DNA of 64,000 nt from Vanessa cardui. Taxonomy: Eukaryota; Arthropoda; Insecta; Lepidoptera; Nymphalidae. Position 1 is the first letter of the stretch, and each line of letters opens with the position of its first letter. Shown here in pieces: positions 24,899 to 33,381 of this stretch. The notes beneath the pieces were generated by a model. The model saw nothing but the letters and a program-made list of their open reading frames with translations, was not told the DNA's origin and searched no databases. The position numbers and the translations under genes were made by a program. The stretch spans positions 9,399,318 to 9,463,317 of the forward strand of contig NC_061131.1 in NCBI RefSeq assembly GCF_905220365.1, in the 5' to 3' direction.

Positions 24899-25679
24899 AC
24901 ATAGTATAAAACAAAGTCACTTTTTCTGTCCCCATGTCCCTTTCTACGCTTTAATCTTTAAAACTACGCAACGGATTTTGATGCGGTATTTTTAATAGAT
25001 AGAGTGATTCAAGAGGAAGGTTTTTATATATAATACATAAACAATATAGTTAAGTAACACTGATAATTTTAAAACTTTCTCATGTAATGTCGTAAATTTT
25101 TAATTTTTTTGCGCTTTCATTGTAAACGCTGGCTAAACCCTACTAGATAGATCAAAATAATGTACTACAGAATTGTACACCTCAAAAATGTCTACAAAAA
25201 AGTTCGCGATGGTATATGTCTATCTCTTAAAGATAACCCACAATAAACATTTTTGTATCTTTTATTTTTACGAGGAAAAATGGCTTATTTTCGAAGCGAT
25301 TTTGAGCAATATAGCATTAATCCTTATCCAATTAGGTACCTTAAATAAATTGTGCATTCAATATAGATCAATACGGTCCTTTACAGCATGTAATTTAAAT
25401 GAATATTTTCGAAGATATTACAGTTTTAAAACGCACGGACACGGTTTGTATTTCCTAAGGACTGAAAACTGTGTATATTGTATCCATTTGTTATCACTAC
25501 ATATTATGAGTGAGTGAGTGATTTAAAGAGAATGATTTTGTATATATAATACGTGAACAATATAGTAAAGAAACACTGATAATTTTAGAAGTTTGCAATG
25601 TGATGTCGTTAATAAACAAATTCTGTAGTATTTTTAGTATCAGTATTACACCCGTGCGAAGCCGGGGCGGGTCGCTAGT
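24899..25679 (+). mobile_element. CTAGT-ended repeat, type 2, long form (about 780 bp)
   Basis: Starts ACATAGTATAAAACAAAGTC and ends GAAGCCGGGGCGGGTCGCTA (CTAG at 25675-25678). A block of about 95 bp occurs twice inside (25003-25100 and 25515-25620: AACAATATAGTWAAGWAACA, CTGATAATTTTA). The short form at 40520-40765 has this block once and lacks the DNA between. The ~400 bp between the blocks holds an open 114-codon frame that looks accidental (low complexity, no motif). Class unresolved; Helitron-like is possible. Confidence 0.65.
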
Positions 25680-26004
25680 TATAATTATAATTATAGTGAC
25701 TCGGCAATTTTCTTAAATAATTTTTCTTTTCTTTTCATAAAATACAATTTTAAGAGTAAGGTACATAATAATAAAAGAAAGAATAACTGTTTCATATTGT
25801 GTTCAATACGAATTTCGCAAATAAACGCTGCAATTATTTCCGGGTTTACTCGAATACGAAGTCATAAAACTATCTTAATATTGTTTCCATTAATATTTTC
25901 AATCTGAATAAAATAAACCATAATAAACGCCATACATAATATTTCGAATGTTGTCCAATGAAAACAAATTTTGTGTTATTCATGATATGATAATATGAGA
26001 CTCA

Positions 26005-26400
26005 AAGAGACGAGATGGGCCAGTATATAAATTTATCTTAACCGATGATACTGGGTTTAATCCAGACAAGCACCACTGAATTTTCATGTGCTTTATTTAG
26101 GAAAACATCTTAAGGAAACTGTAAAATTCTTGATAACACCAACCACTATCACTAGATATACACCAACCAATGACACTCGTGCGCACGCTACGCCGGTCAA
26201 ACACTGAATGCCCCTCACTCCGCCCCTGTATTCTACACCTGTATACTACAGAAACCTACATGTGTCTTATTTTAACAAAATTCTGCCACATGTGAGTCCA
26301 TCAAAACGCATTGGAGCAGCGTGGTAGAATATGCTCCTAACCTTCTCTTCAAAGGGAGAGGAGGCCTAAGCCCAGCAGTGGGAAATTTACAGGCAGTAAC
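26005..26400 (+). mobile_element. SINE-A copy 6 carrying a 131-bp foreign insert
   Basis: Head GAGATGGGCCAG, box B-like TGGGTTTAATCCAG and 3' end CAGCAGTGGGAAATTTACAG identify the SINE. Between GGAAAC and GAAACC in its middle lies extra sequence at 26120-26250, described separately. The tail is replaced by a CTACTACTACTA repeat. Confidence 0.82.
26120..26250. mobile_element. 131-bp insert inside SINE-A copy 6, flanked by GAAAC
   Basis: The sequence interrupts the SINE where other copies are continuous. GAAAC stands on both sides (26115-26119 and 26251-26255), a possible 5-bp target duplication. The insert begins TGTA and ends TACA and is GC-richer than its surroundings. It encodes nothing and matches no family I recognise. 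Confidence 0.55.
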
Positions 26401-27924
26401 TACTACTACTATTCGTTGATGATATAAATAGAAAGTGTAATTAAAGAAGAAGAAAGTATATTAAAGAATAGTATATACAAACTTACTACTGATATAATAT
26501 CGTTATTGAACAAACTAACATTGTGTTCGTATGGCTTCCCGGATTTTAGCTCACTTTTCCGGGAAATTATTTCGTATGTGGGTTCTATACATGAAGTACT
26601 TCATAGTATATTCTTTTGCCATTTACAGTCTTGATTATATGCTTTGTCCTTTATCTCTACAAAATGTATTTTTAAGTCATTTAACAAAAGTTCTATTTGT
26701 AGAGTAATATTTTGAATGTTATTATTTAATTAAGAAGTTTTTACATTGATGTGTCCGTCGACAGATTAAACGACTTTTATTGAATAAATTTCGGAAGTTC
26801 ACACGATGATACAAGAAAACACTTTAATCTAATAAAAATGTGATACACATTTGGATTTAATTTAGATAAATAAAAATTAAATTTAATTGCCAAAAACAAT
26901 GTCGAGTTTTATGATTTTGTTTCTTACAATATTACTGTCACATATACTACATACATATATACGACTGTTCATATAAGTTTAATAAGAAAAAATCTCATAA
27001 CAACCTCTAAAATCGTATTGAATATTGTATCAAAAAATACCGTTCATTAAATAATCATATTAGAAAAACAGCTTAAGAATCTTGCGGAAACAACAAACTT
27101 GGGCGCGTTTATTACCTTATAATACACGGCGTATCTAATTACGCGAGGTTAATTGCATGTAATTTTAATTCACATCCGTGATCTTAATACGCGTGAAAAA
27201 AGTCGCGAGGTAATTTTCGTATTATTAAAGAACAGAATTTTCACCGGAAGTGTTGCCAGAACCTGCGAATCTTTCTATTAATGTTCAATTACACTCGCTT
27301 GTATTTTATTTTAATTGAGATTTATAATATTAAAATTCCACAGCTCTAAGATATACGGTTTGCCCCATTTCTCTAACAAATTGCCTCAAAGAACATGAAA
27401 TATTCGAATGCGGCTGCTAAAATAAGTATTGCTCTGTAGCTCGTAAATAATAATAATATTAGACTACGTTGGTAAATTAATGTTGTAATAATTAAGGAAT
27501 TAATTAATTATAATTATTAAATAGTATTAACATATTTATTTGTAATTGACACGAGTTTTGTGATTAAGGGTACCTGGAAGTAATAGTAGATAAATATTGC
27601 GTTCCATTACTAAATTTGTAAGGGATGATTAATTGAAGTTACCATTATATGTCCTACAATCAACGATACTTGAGTATTTTACTCTCAAGTTCAGGGTCAT
27701 TTACCGAGGAAAGGGCTACTTAACGTCTATTCTTATGTAATACCTTATTTGCATGATGTTTAACTGGTATATATAAAATCTCCTTTATTTGTTAGAAAAT
27801 TCTTTATACAAAATAAGGTTCGTATTTTTTTTTTTTGGGATACCCCTATAAATAGAACATCAAGTTGCCATCAATTATATGATCTAAGATATTATAATAG
27901 TTGCTTGTATTTCTATTTCTTGTG
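26401..27924. other. No gene seen
   Basis: AT-rich, no recognised repeat or exon. The same applies to 28426-28844 and 29025-29335. Confidence 0.55.
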
Positions 27925-28425
27925 ATATAGTATTGTTTGCTGACGATACTTCTCTGATTTTTAAGGTTAACAGGAAAAACTGACTATGACGATGTGAACG
28001 GTGCATTACCACAGATACACGATTGGTTTAAAGTAAATAATTTGGTTTCGAATGCTCAAAAAACAAAATGTGTAATTTTTACCCTACCCAATCTTAAAAA
28101 GCAAAATTATAATATATCTTTAAGCAGTGGCCGGCTTGTTATAGCCGATACTACGATGTTCTTGGGAATAGAATTGGATTCCAGACTTCAGTGGAGTCCC
28201 CATTTGTCGTCCCTAACAGGAAGACTCAGCTCCGCAGCATACGTGGTTAGAAAAGATAGACAACTAACTGTTGTTGATACCGCTCGTTTAGTTTATTTTG
28301 GCTATTTTCACAGTATTATGTCATATGGTATATTACTTTGGGATAAAATTAATTGTTAAATGACGATTCAAAAGTGCTTGTAAAAGCCCACTTGAATAAA
28401 GTTTATTTTGATTTTTTTATTTTCA
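27925..28425 (+). mobile_element. Truncated LINE: reverse-transcriptase fragment joined to its 3' tail
   Basis: The copy begins just before the RT active site and ends in the tail TTGAATAAAGTTTATTTTG. The coding part stops abruptly and runs directly into the tail sequence TGACGATTCAAAAGTGC, which also ends the copies at 38345-38600 and 57972-58230. This copy therefore appears to have lost the C-terminal coding region by internal deletion. It is useful because it ties those anonymous tails to a LINE. Confidence 0.8.
27936..28359 (+). pseudogene. LINE reverse-transcriptase fragment with FADDT box
   Basis: IVLFADDTSLIFK is readable at about 27927-27965 (FADDT at 27936-27950), the catalytic metal-binding motif. 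A TGA and frameshift near 27981 follow. From 27994 the frame continues with IHDWFKVNNLVSNAQKTK, MFLGIELDSRLQWSPHL and IMSYGILLWD, the thumb region typical of L2/Daphne/CR1-like LINEs. It lacks the whole N-terminal RT, so it is non-functional. It is distinct in sequence from the 10-12 kb LINE. Confidence 0.8.
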
Positions 28426-28844
28426 AATAACTTTGTTACAGTAAACATTTGAATAGTATATGTTTGGTGGTACAATAAATTATGAGTAACTTTTACCCAA
28501 TTATAAACAAGTAAAAGGAAACCCTACGTGGGTTCCACAGAACGCTACCATAAAGTGTTTGCAAGTGATGTGCGAAATGTACTACAATAGTTATAAAATT
28601 AATATGATACAAGAATCAAAATTGCGTACGATCGGCGGCTATCAACATTTTACAAATGAGATAAAAAAATAATCAAAATATTTATTAAATTTATAGGATA
28701 AACGTACTTAAACAGCGTAGCAAACTTAAAAGTTAGTACCAAAATTAAACGAGTGAGATAAAAAGTGAAATCTTATAGAGTTTACTATAGTGTCTGCATA
28801 AATAACAAACTCCACTAATAACTACAGTCTTAATTTTTTTTTTA

Positions 28845-29024
28845 TTATTGGTCAACATCACTAACCTACTCTGGTCCAAATGTAAGTAGCTATAGAAGAC
28901 CATAGACAACGTAGAAAACCAATGGACTTTTTCCACATCGACTCGGCTGAGAATCTAACCCTGGACCTCGAAGTGTTGTACCCATGTAAACTGGTGTACA
29001 CACCACTCGACCATGGATATCGTT
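28845..29024 (-). mobile_element. SINE-B copy 2
   Basis: Minus-strand match in SINE-B order: CATCACTAACCTACTCTGG, GACCATAGACAACGTAGAAA, TCGACTCGGCTGAGAATCTA, CCTGGACCTCGAAGTG and CACCACTCGACCATGG. The middle is shorter than in copy 1. Confidence 0.7.
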
Positions 29025-29335
29025 AACTGTAGTAAATGTAAATAATAAACTACGTTATTTAAATAAACTTTGTATATTAAAAAATATATAAAAGATAATT
29101 CAAATTAATTATCTGTCTCCCATTCAGAATTGCAAATTAAGATAAAAGTGAATGACTTCATTTTATCGTTAATTCAAACTCTAATTTTCTGAATGTACAA
29201 CGCTAATAAAGAACTAAGATATTGTTTTAATAACAATACAGCGTATAGTCGTTATTACAGAATTAAAACAAAACAAATTAAAGAAAGATATTACATTAGG
29301 CGCATTTCAAATTAAATTCATAAACTTTTTTCTAT

Positions 29336-29628
29336 TCGTTGTAGGTGGAAATGGGCCACTCGATAGGTAACTGGGAAGTGGCCACCACTACATATATGTA
29401 GTTAATGTTCGAAATATGAACCATTCCCAACATCGCCAATGCGACAAAAACCTTGGAAATCAAAATGTTATATTGTGCCTGTATGTACGCTGCCCCGCTC
29501 AACTTTCAAACCTGAACATAACAATACTAAGTATATCTATTTGGCGGTAGAATTTTTGACCAGCGGGATGTCATCCCAGATGAACTTGAAAGAACTCTAC
29601 AAAGTGTAAATAAAAAAAAAAATCGTAA
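29336..29628 (+). mobile_element. RTE-like LINE 3' end, about 290 bp
   Basis: Blocks GAAATGGGCCACTCGATAGG, AAGTGGCCACCACTAC, ACATCGCCAATGCGAC, CTGAACATAACAATACTAAG and ATTTGGCGGTAGAATTTTTG, then an A-rich tail, match a repeat I know as very common in Lepidoptera and usually classed as the 3' part of an RTE-type LINE. That class is recall. No coding sequence remains. Confidence 0.7.
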
Positions 29629-29654
29629 ATAATTTATCATTAAATCTGTACTTC

Positions 29655-29871
29655 TATACTCTTATTATAAATGTGAAAGTAACTGTGTCTGTCTGTCTAT
29701 CTGTCAGTCGCTCTTTCACATCAAACCGCTCAACCGAATTTGATGACATTAAGTATGAAGCACATTTGAACTAAAAAGAAGGACATAAGCTACTTTTTTT
29801 GTCTAACGCATGACAGCCAAACCCCTAAAAAACGAGAGAAGCCACGGTCGTCAACTAGTATTAAATATATA
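29655..29871. repeat. CTAGT-ended interspersed repeat, type 1, inverted copy
   Basis: CTCTTATTATAAATGTGAAA, TGTCTGTCTGTCTATCTGTC, TCGCTCTTTCACATCAAACC, CATAAGCTACTTTTTTTGTC and CCACGGTCGTCAACTAGTAT are the reverse complement of 668-868 with scattered differences. It follows within 30 bp of the RTE-like copy. Confidence 0.6.
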
Positions 29872-31023
29872 AGTAGAGTTATCATGTTTTATACGTTTAA
29901 AATTTTATTTTAATTAAATATTTAAGTTTTTGAGGACCGGTCTCCGCCAATTCCAACGACAATTAAACGCAAGCATTAATTAAATTGACCTCACCCCTCT
30001 TCATACCCGCACAGTTCCTTCTGCCTTATTTCCCTTTTGCTTATTCAGCGGGGAGGAACAAGGACATAAATATTTCCTGGAAATTGTGAATTTTACCGTA
30101 ATTTTTATTGTTATGATGTGAAACGATCGTTTAATTTTTACAGTGTGCTTGGCAGTAATTTGAGCGTAAGGATTGAATATAAATATAATTGTATTGTATA
30201 TCTATGACATAATTATGTAATTTTTTTGATTGATTAAGTAGAGATAGAACCTTAATATTTCTTGAAAAACTTATGAGTGACGATTCAAAGGTTATTGTGA
30301 AAGCTCACTTGAGTAATGTATATTTTGATTTATATGCTAAACCGAATAATTATAGTTATTTATTTGGGTATGATCTTTTAATTTATTTTATATATATATA
30401 TTCTTTTTCATTATTATTTTTTTCAAAATGAAAGCATATTTTTTATCACACTAAAATGACTGGACAGATTAATTATATCAGGGCATTTAAGTTTTTTAAT
30501 AAAGAAACCATTATTATGAATTAAATGTATTAAAATTTCAATTTTTTTTAAATAGATAAGATATTGCTATACCATAAAAATTATGTAAAGTGTTTATTAT
30601 ACATAACATATTATTTCTTGACTTACAATATTTTAATAAGTATGATGTATAAACATAAAAAATATATATTAACAAATATGTATATGAATTGAAACATCTA
30701 GTTTTCATAGTTCATTGTTTTGTTACGATTTTATTGTAGGCAATTTACGACGCGATATACGGTCCCTTTAACGCCAACCCTCATATAATTTGGATTGTGG
30801 GACTACTAAGAAAGAAACGATGCTAATTAAATAATGGTTATTAATATGTAATCCTAATCATTTTCATCCGTATTTTCATTGCCAAAATTTACATATACTT
30901 CATCTCAAACTAAAGTATCCCAGATTATCTTAATCTAACTATATACTAAATCTTTAAAAATAGATTGCAATAATAACTAGAGCGCAGAGAAACATTAACA
31001 AATAAGACTAAAAAAAGTAAAGT
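29872..31023. other. No gene seen apart from a LINE tail relic
   Basis: Mostly AT-rich and stop-dense. A less AT-rich tract at about 29990-30060 (GACCTCACCCCTCTTCATAC) matches nothing I know. Confidence 0.5.
30276..30332 (+). repeat. Short relic of the same LINE 3' tail
   Basis: GTGACGATTCAAAGGTTATT, then a CTCACTTGAGTAATGTATATTTTG-like stretch, matches the last ~55 bp of the 38345 and 57972 tails with several substitutions. Confidence 0.55.
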
Positions 31024-31337
31024 AACAGCCCTTAAATTTCCCACTGCTGGGCTAAGGCCTTCTCTCCCGTTAAGAGGAAAGGATTAGAGGGTTTGGAACA
31101 TATCCTACTACGCTGTTTCAACGCCGGTTGGTGGAAAGCACATGTAGCAGAATTTCGATGAAAATAGACACATGCAGGTTTCCTCACAATGTTTTCCTTC
31201 ACCGCAGAGTACGAGATGAATTATAAACACAAATTAAGCACTTTTCACAATTAATATATAATTATAGTGGTGCTTGTCTGGATTTCAACCCGAAACCATC
31301 GGTTTAGATGCACGCGTTCTAACCACTGGGCCATCTA
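31024..31337 (-). mobile_element. SINE-A copy 7, full length, diverged
   Basis: Minus-strand SINE from AACAGCCCTTAAATTTCCC to AACCACTGGGCCATCTATG. It carries a short AT-rich insertion (TTCACAATTAATATATAATT) before the box B region. The head and body are intact. No clear target duplication was found. Confidence 0.83.
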
Positions 31338-31416
31338 TGCTATAAAAATAAGCCTATGCCCAAATTATGGTTTCTAGAAACAATATCACCTAATTAGTCT
31401 AGTTTATATATATTAA

Positions 31417-31597
31417 TGCCAAATAGCAATACGATAGTGTTCTGGAAGTTGTCTGATACAGTGTATCTACGAGAACAAGGAATACAACCAAGCTCCCTAG
31501 GGTGAGCCATTTTCCATGAAAATATGGTTGCGTTAATATTTCTTCAATGCCTTTGTCTATAGGCGTCGATACTTGTAACCACTTGCCACGATGTGGT
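31417..31597 (-). mobile_element. RTE-like copy, left part, split by a hAT MITE
   Basis: The minus strand follows the 29336 copy in order (CCAAATAGCAATACGATAG, TTGTCTGATACAGTG, ATACAACCAAGCTCCCTAG, TCGATACTTGTAACCACTTG). It breaks at the MITE beginning 31598 and resumes at 31850-31885 (CCGTTTGTTAGTCTGCCTAC), so the two parts were once continuous. Confidence 0.7.
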
Positions 31598-31841
31598 CAA
31601 TGGCGTAGCTAGTTAAGGAAGGGCCCCTGTGCGTAGAAAAAGAATCGGGCCCTCACCCCCTCTATCCCATTCTTCATTAACTAATAATTACCCATTAAAA
31701 TAATAGATACCAAATAAGAAATATTGTGCGCATGGTCGTGATTTTCTAGCTTCAGAAGCTTAAGGTATGGTTTAAAGGGGCCCCTGGACTCCGGGGCCCT
31801 GGTGCACTGCACCTCCTGGCCCTACGATAGATACGCCCCTG
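31598..31841. mobile_element. hAT-type MITE, 244 bp, 8-bp target duplication GATGTGGT
   Basis: Ends CAATGGCGTAGCTAG and, reverse complemented, CAGGGGCGTATCTATC form imperfect inverted repeats of the CAnnGGCGTA type common in hAT elements. GATGTGGT stands directly outside both ends (31590-31597 and 31842-31849), and 8 bp is the hAT duplication length. The interior is rich in GGGCCC blocks and has no coding capacity, so it would need a hAT transposase from elsewhere. Confidence 0.87.
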
Positions 31842-31849
31842 GATGTGGT

Positions 31850-31885
31850 CCGTTTGTTAGTCTGCCTACCAAATCGAAAATAAAA
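31850..31885 (-). mobile_element. RTE-like copy, right part, beyond the MITE
   Basis: CCGTTTGTTAGTCTGCCTAC is the complement of the RTE block that normally reads into GTAAGTGG. Joined to 31597 after removing the MITE and one copy of GATGTGGT, it restores a continuous RTE-like stretch. Confidence 0.65.
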
Positions 31886-32227
31886 ACAATAATTATAAAA
31901 TAATATTTGCGATAACTCGTCAAGAACTTTACCTCAAAATCTGAATATAAATGCTAATACCGAGAGATCCATAATTTCAATTGCAATGCTTCCTTTGAGA
32001 GATTATTATAATTTACTCTCAATCCTTTCAAGGAAAGTTACAGTCTCAGAACTCGCGCGCGAATAAATATTAATGTGTAATTAAAGCTTAACGTCTTAGT
32101 AAATTCTACGTCGAAAGTTTTATTTTATTATTAAAGTTTTATGAATACAAATAACCAACAGGTTCATTTAAATATAAGATTAAATATTTAAAAAACCAAC
32201 AACAATCTTAAAGCGCGTAAAATAATA

Positions 32228-32251
32228 CTGCCGTCATAAGAAAAAAAGACG
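32228..32251 (+). repeat. Left terminal inverted repeat
   Basis: Starts CTGCCGTC and ends AAAAAAGACG. It matches the reverse complement of 36364-36387 at 21 of 24 positions, with the first 8 and last 10 identical. AATA lies just outside at 32224-32227. Confidence 0.92.
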
Positions 32252-32298
32252 CAACTAACATTTTTTTCAAAATTGAGTTTCATCCATATTTAGAATCA

Positions 32299-32600
32299 GT
32301 AAAAAAAGACGCATCTGCCAGTATTTTTTGTATATTTCTTAAACTGACGCAAGCTAAGTTATATGTGCCTGAATAAGACGCATTATCGAATTATTAAACT
32401 AAGCACTAAGGTGAAAAGACATTTCTAATATTTACTAAGTCGAATAGACGTAAAAATGTAAAAGTGTTCATTTTACATTCAAATCATCAATAAAATCATA
32501 CAATGAAAAGAAGCTTCTACTCGTTGACGGATTTTAAAGACACAACTACACTGTTGTGATTATTATACTAATAGAGAAAGACATTTCTGCGTAAATATGA
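32299..32600 (+). promoter_or_regulatory. Subterminal repeated motifs, probable transposase-binding sites
   Basis: Copies of the inner TIR motif continue inward: AAAAAGACGCA at 32303-32313, AAGACGCA at 32375-32382, TAGACGTA near 32455, AAAGACACAAC near 32537, and AAGACATTTCT twice (near 32416 and 32578). The right side has AAAAGACG at 36066-36073 and related motifs to the TIR. Clustered subterminal motifs commonly bind transposase; that role is inferred. Confidence 0.5.
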
Positions 32601-32639
32601 CTTTTCGTCGTAGTATTTTCAAAATTAGTACAACGCAAG

Positions 32640-32786
32640 TGCCAGATACGTCTGCTCTTCTAAGTATCAGTTGTTGCGCGGGGTGAAGTGGGGTGTGCGG
32701 TACAAAGATTTCGTAGTCACTTGCGCCCAGGCAGCTAAAAGGAATACTTGTTTGTCAGCGGCACGCCGCGCAATAAATATCGTAAA
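32640..32786 (+). promoter_or_regulatory. GC-richer leader of the transposase gene, probable promoter/5' UTR
   Basis: This is a local GC-rich patch (GCGCGGGGTGAAGTGGGG near 32677, GCGGCACGCCGCGC near 32758) in otherwise AT-rich DNA, directly upstream of the candidate first-exon ATG at 32787. Position suggests a 5' UTR or core promoter. No TATA box is clear. Confidence 0.35.
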
Positions 32787-33225
32787 ATGGTAATTTTGTT
32801 TTAAGCGATTTTCGTTTATGCGTTTTAAATTTCATGTAGTATTATAATATAAAATATTAAAATAGTTTTATTTTATTAAGTTAATAAGAATTGTACATTT
32901 AATATTATAAAAATATTTAGAATACAAAGTAATTACCTACAAAATGTTTGCTCCAAGTAGTTTTCAATTCGCTATCACAAAAAATTGCAAAACTGAACAA
33001 TAATTATGTTTTGTTGTTGCGTAATATATATACGTAATATACATATATAGTGTATATATATACGTAATATATATAGTGTATTACAAATAAATAACTTTTT
33101 TTCAGTTGATATTATAAATAAGAGATTATTTCAAAATATTATAATATTTTTAAATAATCACTTTTCTTCAATATATAAAGTAAAATATTCATTAATGTTC
33201 ATTTATATTATACGTTCATCATATG

Positions 33226-33257
<32 letters not shown>

Positions 33258-33381
33258 TTGTGTAAATTCTATAGATATGTTTCTTTTTAATTGTTGCAAA
33301 TAAATGTCTTTTTTTTCTATTCTGTTTCTAAATAATTATCACCTATATAAATGAATCAATTTTCTTTTTTAGTGTGATAAA
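32787..33381 (+). other. Possible one-codon first exon and 583-bp intron of the transposase gene
   Basis: An ATG at 32787-32789 is followed directly by GTAATT, a good splice donor. At 33361-33372 a T-rich tract ends in AG, a good acceptor. Joining them gives ATG TGT GAT AAA in frame with the ATG at 33382, adding M-C-D-K for a 710-residue protein. The intron (32790-33372) is very AT-rich and contains a TA run, as insect introns often do. The sites are seen; their use is inferred. The alternative is an unspliced message starting at 33382. Confidence 0.5.
33226..33249. repeat. (TA)n microsatellite inside the putative intron
   Basis: An uninterrupted run of TA dinucleotides. Related TACGTAATATA repeats occur at about 33022-33080. 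These are simple sequence with no coding role. Confidence 0.9.

Noticed and set aside
25173..25517. 114-codon open frame
   Set aside because: Sits within the long form of a non-coding repeat; low complexity, no family resemblance.
24899..25679. Firm Helitron assignment for the CTAGT-ended repeats
   Set aside because: The CTAG end is suggestive, but there is no TC 5' end and no clear subterminal hairpin, so class is left open.
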